Below are positions 4,834 to 6,110 of a stretch of DNA of 6,110 nt, in pieces (the stretch's first letter is position 1; every line of letters starts with the position of its first letter). The position numbers and the translations under genes were made by a program. Below the pieces are notes generated by a model that saw nothing but the letters and a program-made list of their open reading frames with translations, had not been told where the DNA came from and ran no database searches. Source of the stretch: Actinomycetota bacterium (GTDB lineage Bacteria; Actinomycetota; UBA4738); the NCBI GenBank assembly GCA_005885025.1, contig VAYC01000144.1, forward strand, positions 1 to 6,110. The letters run 5' to 3'.

Positions 4834-6110
4834 CAGCTCCGCCTGGTACGAGACCTCTTACGGCTGCCGTTGCCCGAAGGCTCCCCTTCCTTGGCTGCAG
4901 CGGGCCGGCCCTTCGAACGGCCCCTTCCCCCCGCCCGCCTCTGCGGAACGAGCGCCTTGGCTTCTTCCTCCGAAAGTTCGGTTCCGTCCTCGGCCCACGC
5001 CCGGCCGCAGCTGGTGCAGCGGCGGGCCCCGCCCCGGGCCGCCACCACCAGCCCCTGGCAGGCAGGACACGGCTCGAGGAGTGGCGTCTGGTTGACCGTG
5101 AAGGTGCACTCCGGATACCGGCTACACGAGTAGAAGGGGCCGAACCGGCCGCGCCGTTCGACTAACTCGCCCTGCTTGCACTGCGGGCAGGTCACGCCGG
5201 TGCTCTTGGGAGGCTCTTTCTTGATGTACTTGCACTCCGGATAGCCCGAGCACCCGACGAAGGGGCCGAACCGGCCCACGCGGCGCTGGAGCGGCCGGCC
5301 GCACTCCGGGCACTTCTCGTCGAGCACCTCCGGCTGGGGGCGTTCCGCCCCATCGATCTCGCGCGTGTACGTGCACACCGGATAGTTCGGGCATCCGACG
5401 AACCTGCCGTATCGGCCAAGGCGAACGGTCAGCTTCACCTCGCCGCGCCCCTCCTCCAGACACTTCGGGCAGAGCTCGTCGAGCTCTTCGACCGGCGCCT
5501 CGCCCTCGTCGTCGAAGACCTTGATGTCCTTCTTGAACGGCTCGTAGAACCCGTTGAGGACCTTCACCCAACTCGCCTTGCCCTCGGCGATGTCGTCGAG
5601 CTCTTCCTCCATGCGCGCGGTGAAGCCGACGTCGAGCACGTCCCGGAAGAAGCTGACGAGCAGGTCGGTCACCACCTCGCCGATGTCCTCCGGGAAGAAC
5701 CGCCGGTCCTCCAGTCGAACGTAGCCGCGGTCGACGAGCGTGGAGATAGTCGGAGCGTACGTCGACGGCCGACCGATCCCGTTCTCCTCGAGTGCCTTGA
5801 CCAGCGAGGCCTCGGTGTAGCGCGGGGGCGGCTGAGTGAAGTGCTGTTCAGGGATGAGGTCCAGCAGCCGCAGCACTTGCTCAGCCGACAACCGCGGGAG
5901 CGCCGCCTCGGCGTCCTCGTCGGGAGTGTCGTCTCGCCCCTCGAAGTACACGCGACGGAAGCCATCGAACTTCAGCGTCTGCCCGGTGGCCCGCAAGAGG
6001 TACTTCGTGGTCCCTCCGGCCGGTGCGGCCTCGATGTCCACGGAGAGCTGATCGAACCGCGCCTCGGCCATCTGCGAGGCCACCGTGCGCTGCCAGATCA
6101 ACCGGTAGAG
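4833..6110 (-). CDS. topA: DNA topoisomerase I, C-terminal part (5' end beyond right edge)
   Basis: The frame is open to the right edge and gives the last 425 residues. The fragment begins LYRLIWQRTVASQM, a conserved segment that lies after the catalytic tyrosine of type IA topoisomerases, so the TOPRIM domain and active-site Tyr are outside the window. The signature HFTQPPPRYTEASLVKALEE is at 90-109 and GIGRPSTYA at 111-119. The C-terminus has three canonical topoisomerase Cys4 zinc ribbons (C214/217/240/246, C267/270/287/293, C308/311/329/335) and a shorter fourth Cys4 unit (C348/351/365/368), followed by a Lys/Arg-rich tail (about 391-425). The enzyme relaxes negative supercoils; the ribbons and basic tail are expected to bind single-stranded DNA or RNA polymerase. 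Mycobacterial TopA lacks such zinc ribbons, so this protein points to another lineage. The stop codon overlaps the tmk start (TGATG). Confidence 0.96.
   Translation of the reverse strand, partial: LYRLIWQRTVASQMAEARFDQLSVDIEAAPAGGTTKYLLRATGQTLKFDGFRRVYFEGRDDTPDEDAEAALPRLSAEQVLRLLDLIPEQHFTQPPPRYTEASLVKALEENGIGRPSTYAPTISTLVDRGYVRLEDRRFFPEDIGEVVTDLLVSFFRDVLDVGFTARMEEELDDIAEGKASWVKVLNGFYEPFKKDIKVFDDEGEAPVEELDELCPKCLEEGRGEVKLTVRLGRYGRFVGCPNYPVCTYTREIDGAERPQPEVLDEKCPECGRPLQRRVGRFGPFVGCSGYPECKYIKKEPPKSTGVTCPQCKQGELVERRGRFGPFYSCSRYPECTFTVNQTPLLEPCPACQGLVVAARGGARRCTSCGRAWAEDGTELSEEEAKALVPQRRAGGRGRSKGRPAAAKEGEPSGNGSRKRSRTRRS

Noticed and set aside
1..6110. CRISPR array, insertion sequence or prophage
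   Set aside because: No regularly spaced repeats, transposase, integrase or terminal inverted repeats are visible on either strand.

Overview
The window is a GC-rich bacterial chromosome segment. It most likely comes from a member of the Actinomycetota outside the Mycobacterium/Streptomyces groups. The evidence is the gene order topA, then a transporter fused to thymidylate kinase (tmk), then holB, an arrangement I recall from actinobacteria. A class III nucleotide cyclase beside topA/holB recalls the M. tuberculosis Rv3644c-Rv3646c neighbourhood. The TopA C-terminus, however, carries Cys4 zinc ribbons, unlike mycobacterial and streptomycete TopA. No finer placement is possible from this sequence alone.

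The right two thirds (1619-6110, minus strand) is a tightly packed DNA-replication operon. It holds the C-terminal 425 residues of DNA topoisomerase I (cut by the window edge), a 683-residue MFS membrane protein fused to thymidylate kinase, and the clamp-loader subunit delta' (holB). topA and tmk overlap by 1 nt (TGATG); tmk and holB overlap by 4 nt (ATGA). The operon therefore joins supercoil relaxation, dTTP supply and clamp loading in one transcription unit, probably with translational coupling.

Convergent to it is a plus-strand, single-domain class III nucleotide cyclase (1017-1622). Its stop codon shares a CTAG palindrome with the holB stop, so there is no intergenic space. Its metal-binding aspartates are intact, but base-selecting and transition-state positions deviate from the adenylate cyclase consensus.

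Divergent from the cyclase is a minus-strand tRNA-Thr(CGT) at 883-955, with a TACAAT -10 box just upstream. A 341-nt non-coding stretch rich in inverted repeats follows (542-882). It leads into a secreted protein with a Sec signal peptide and tandem Calx-beta domains, which runs off the left edge. The inverted repeats are partly mutually exclusive, and an 11-bp hairpin abuts the Shine-Dalgarno of the Calx-beta gene. This leader is the least explained part of the window and the best candidate for an undescribed cis-regulatory RNA. The rest is recognisable housekeeping content.
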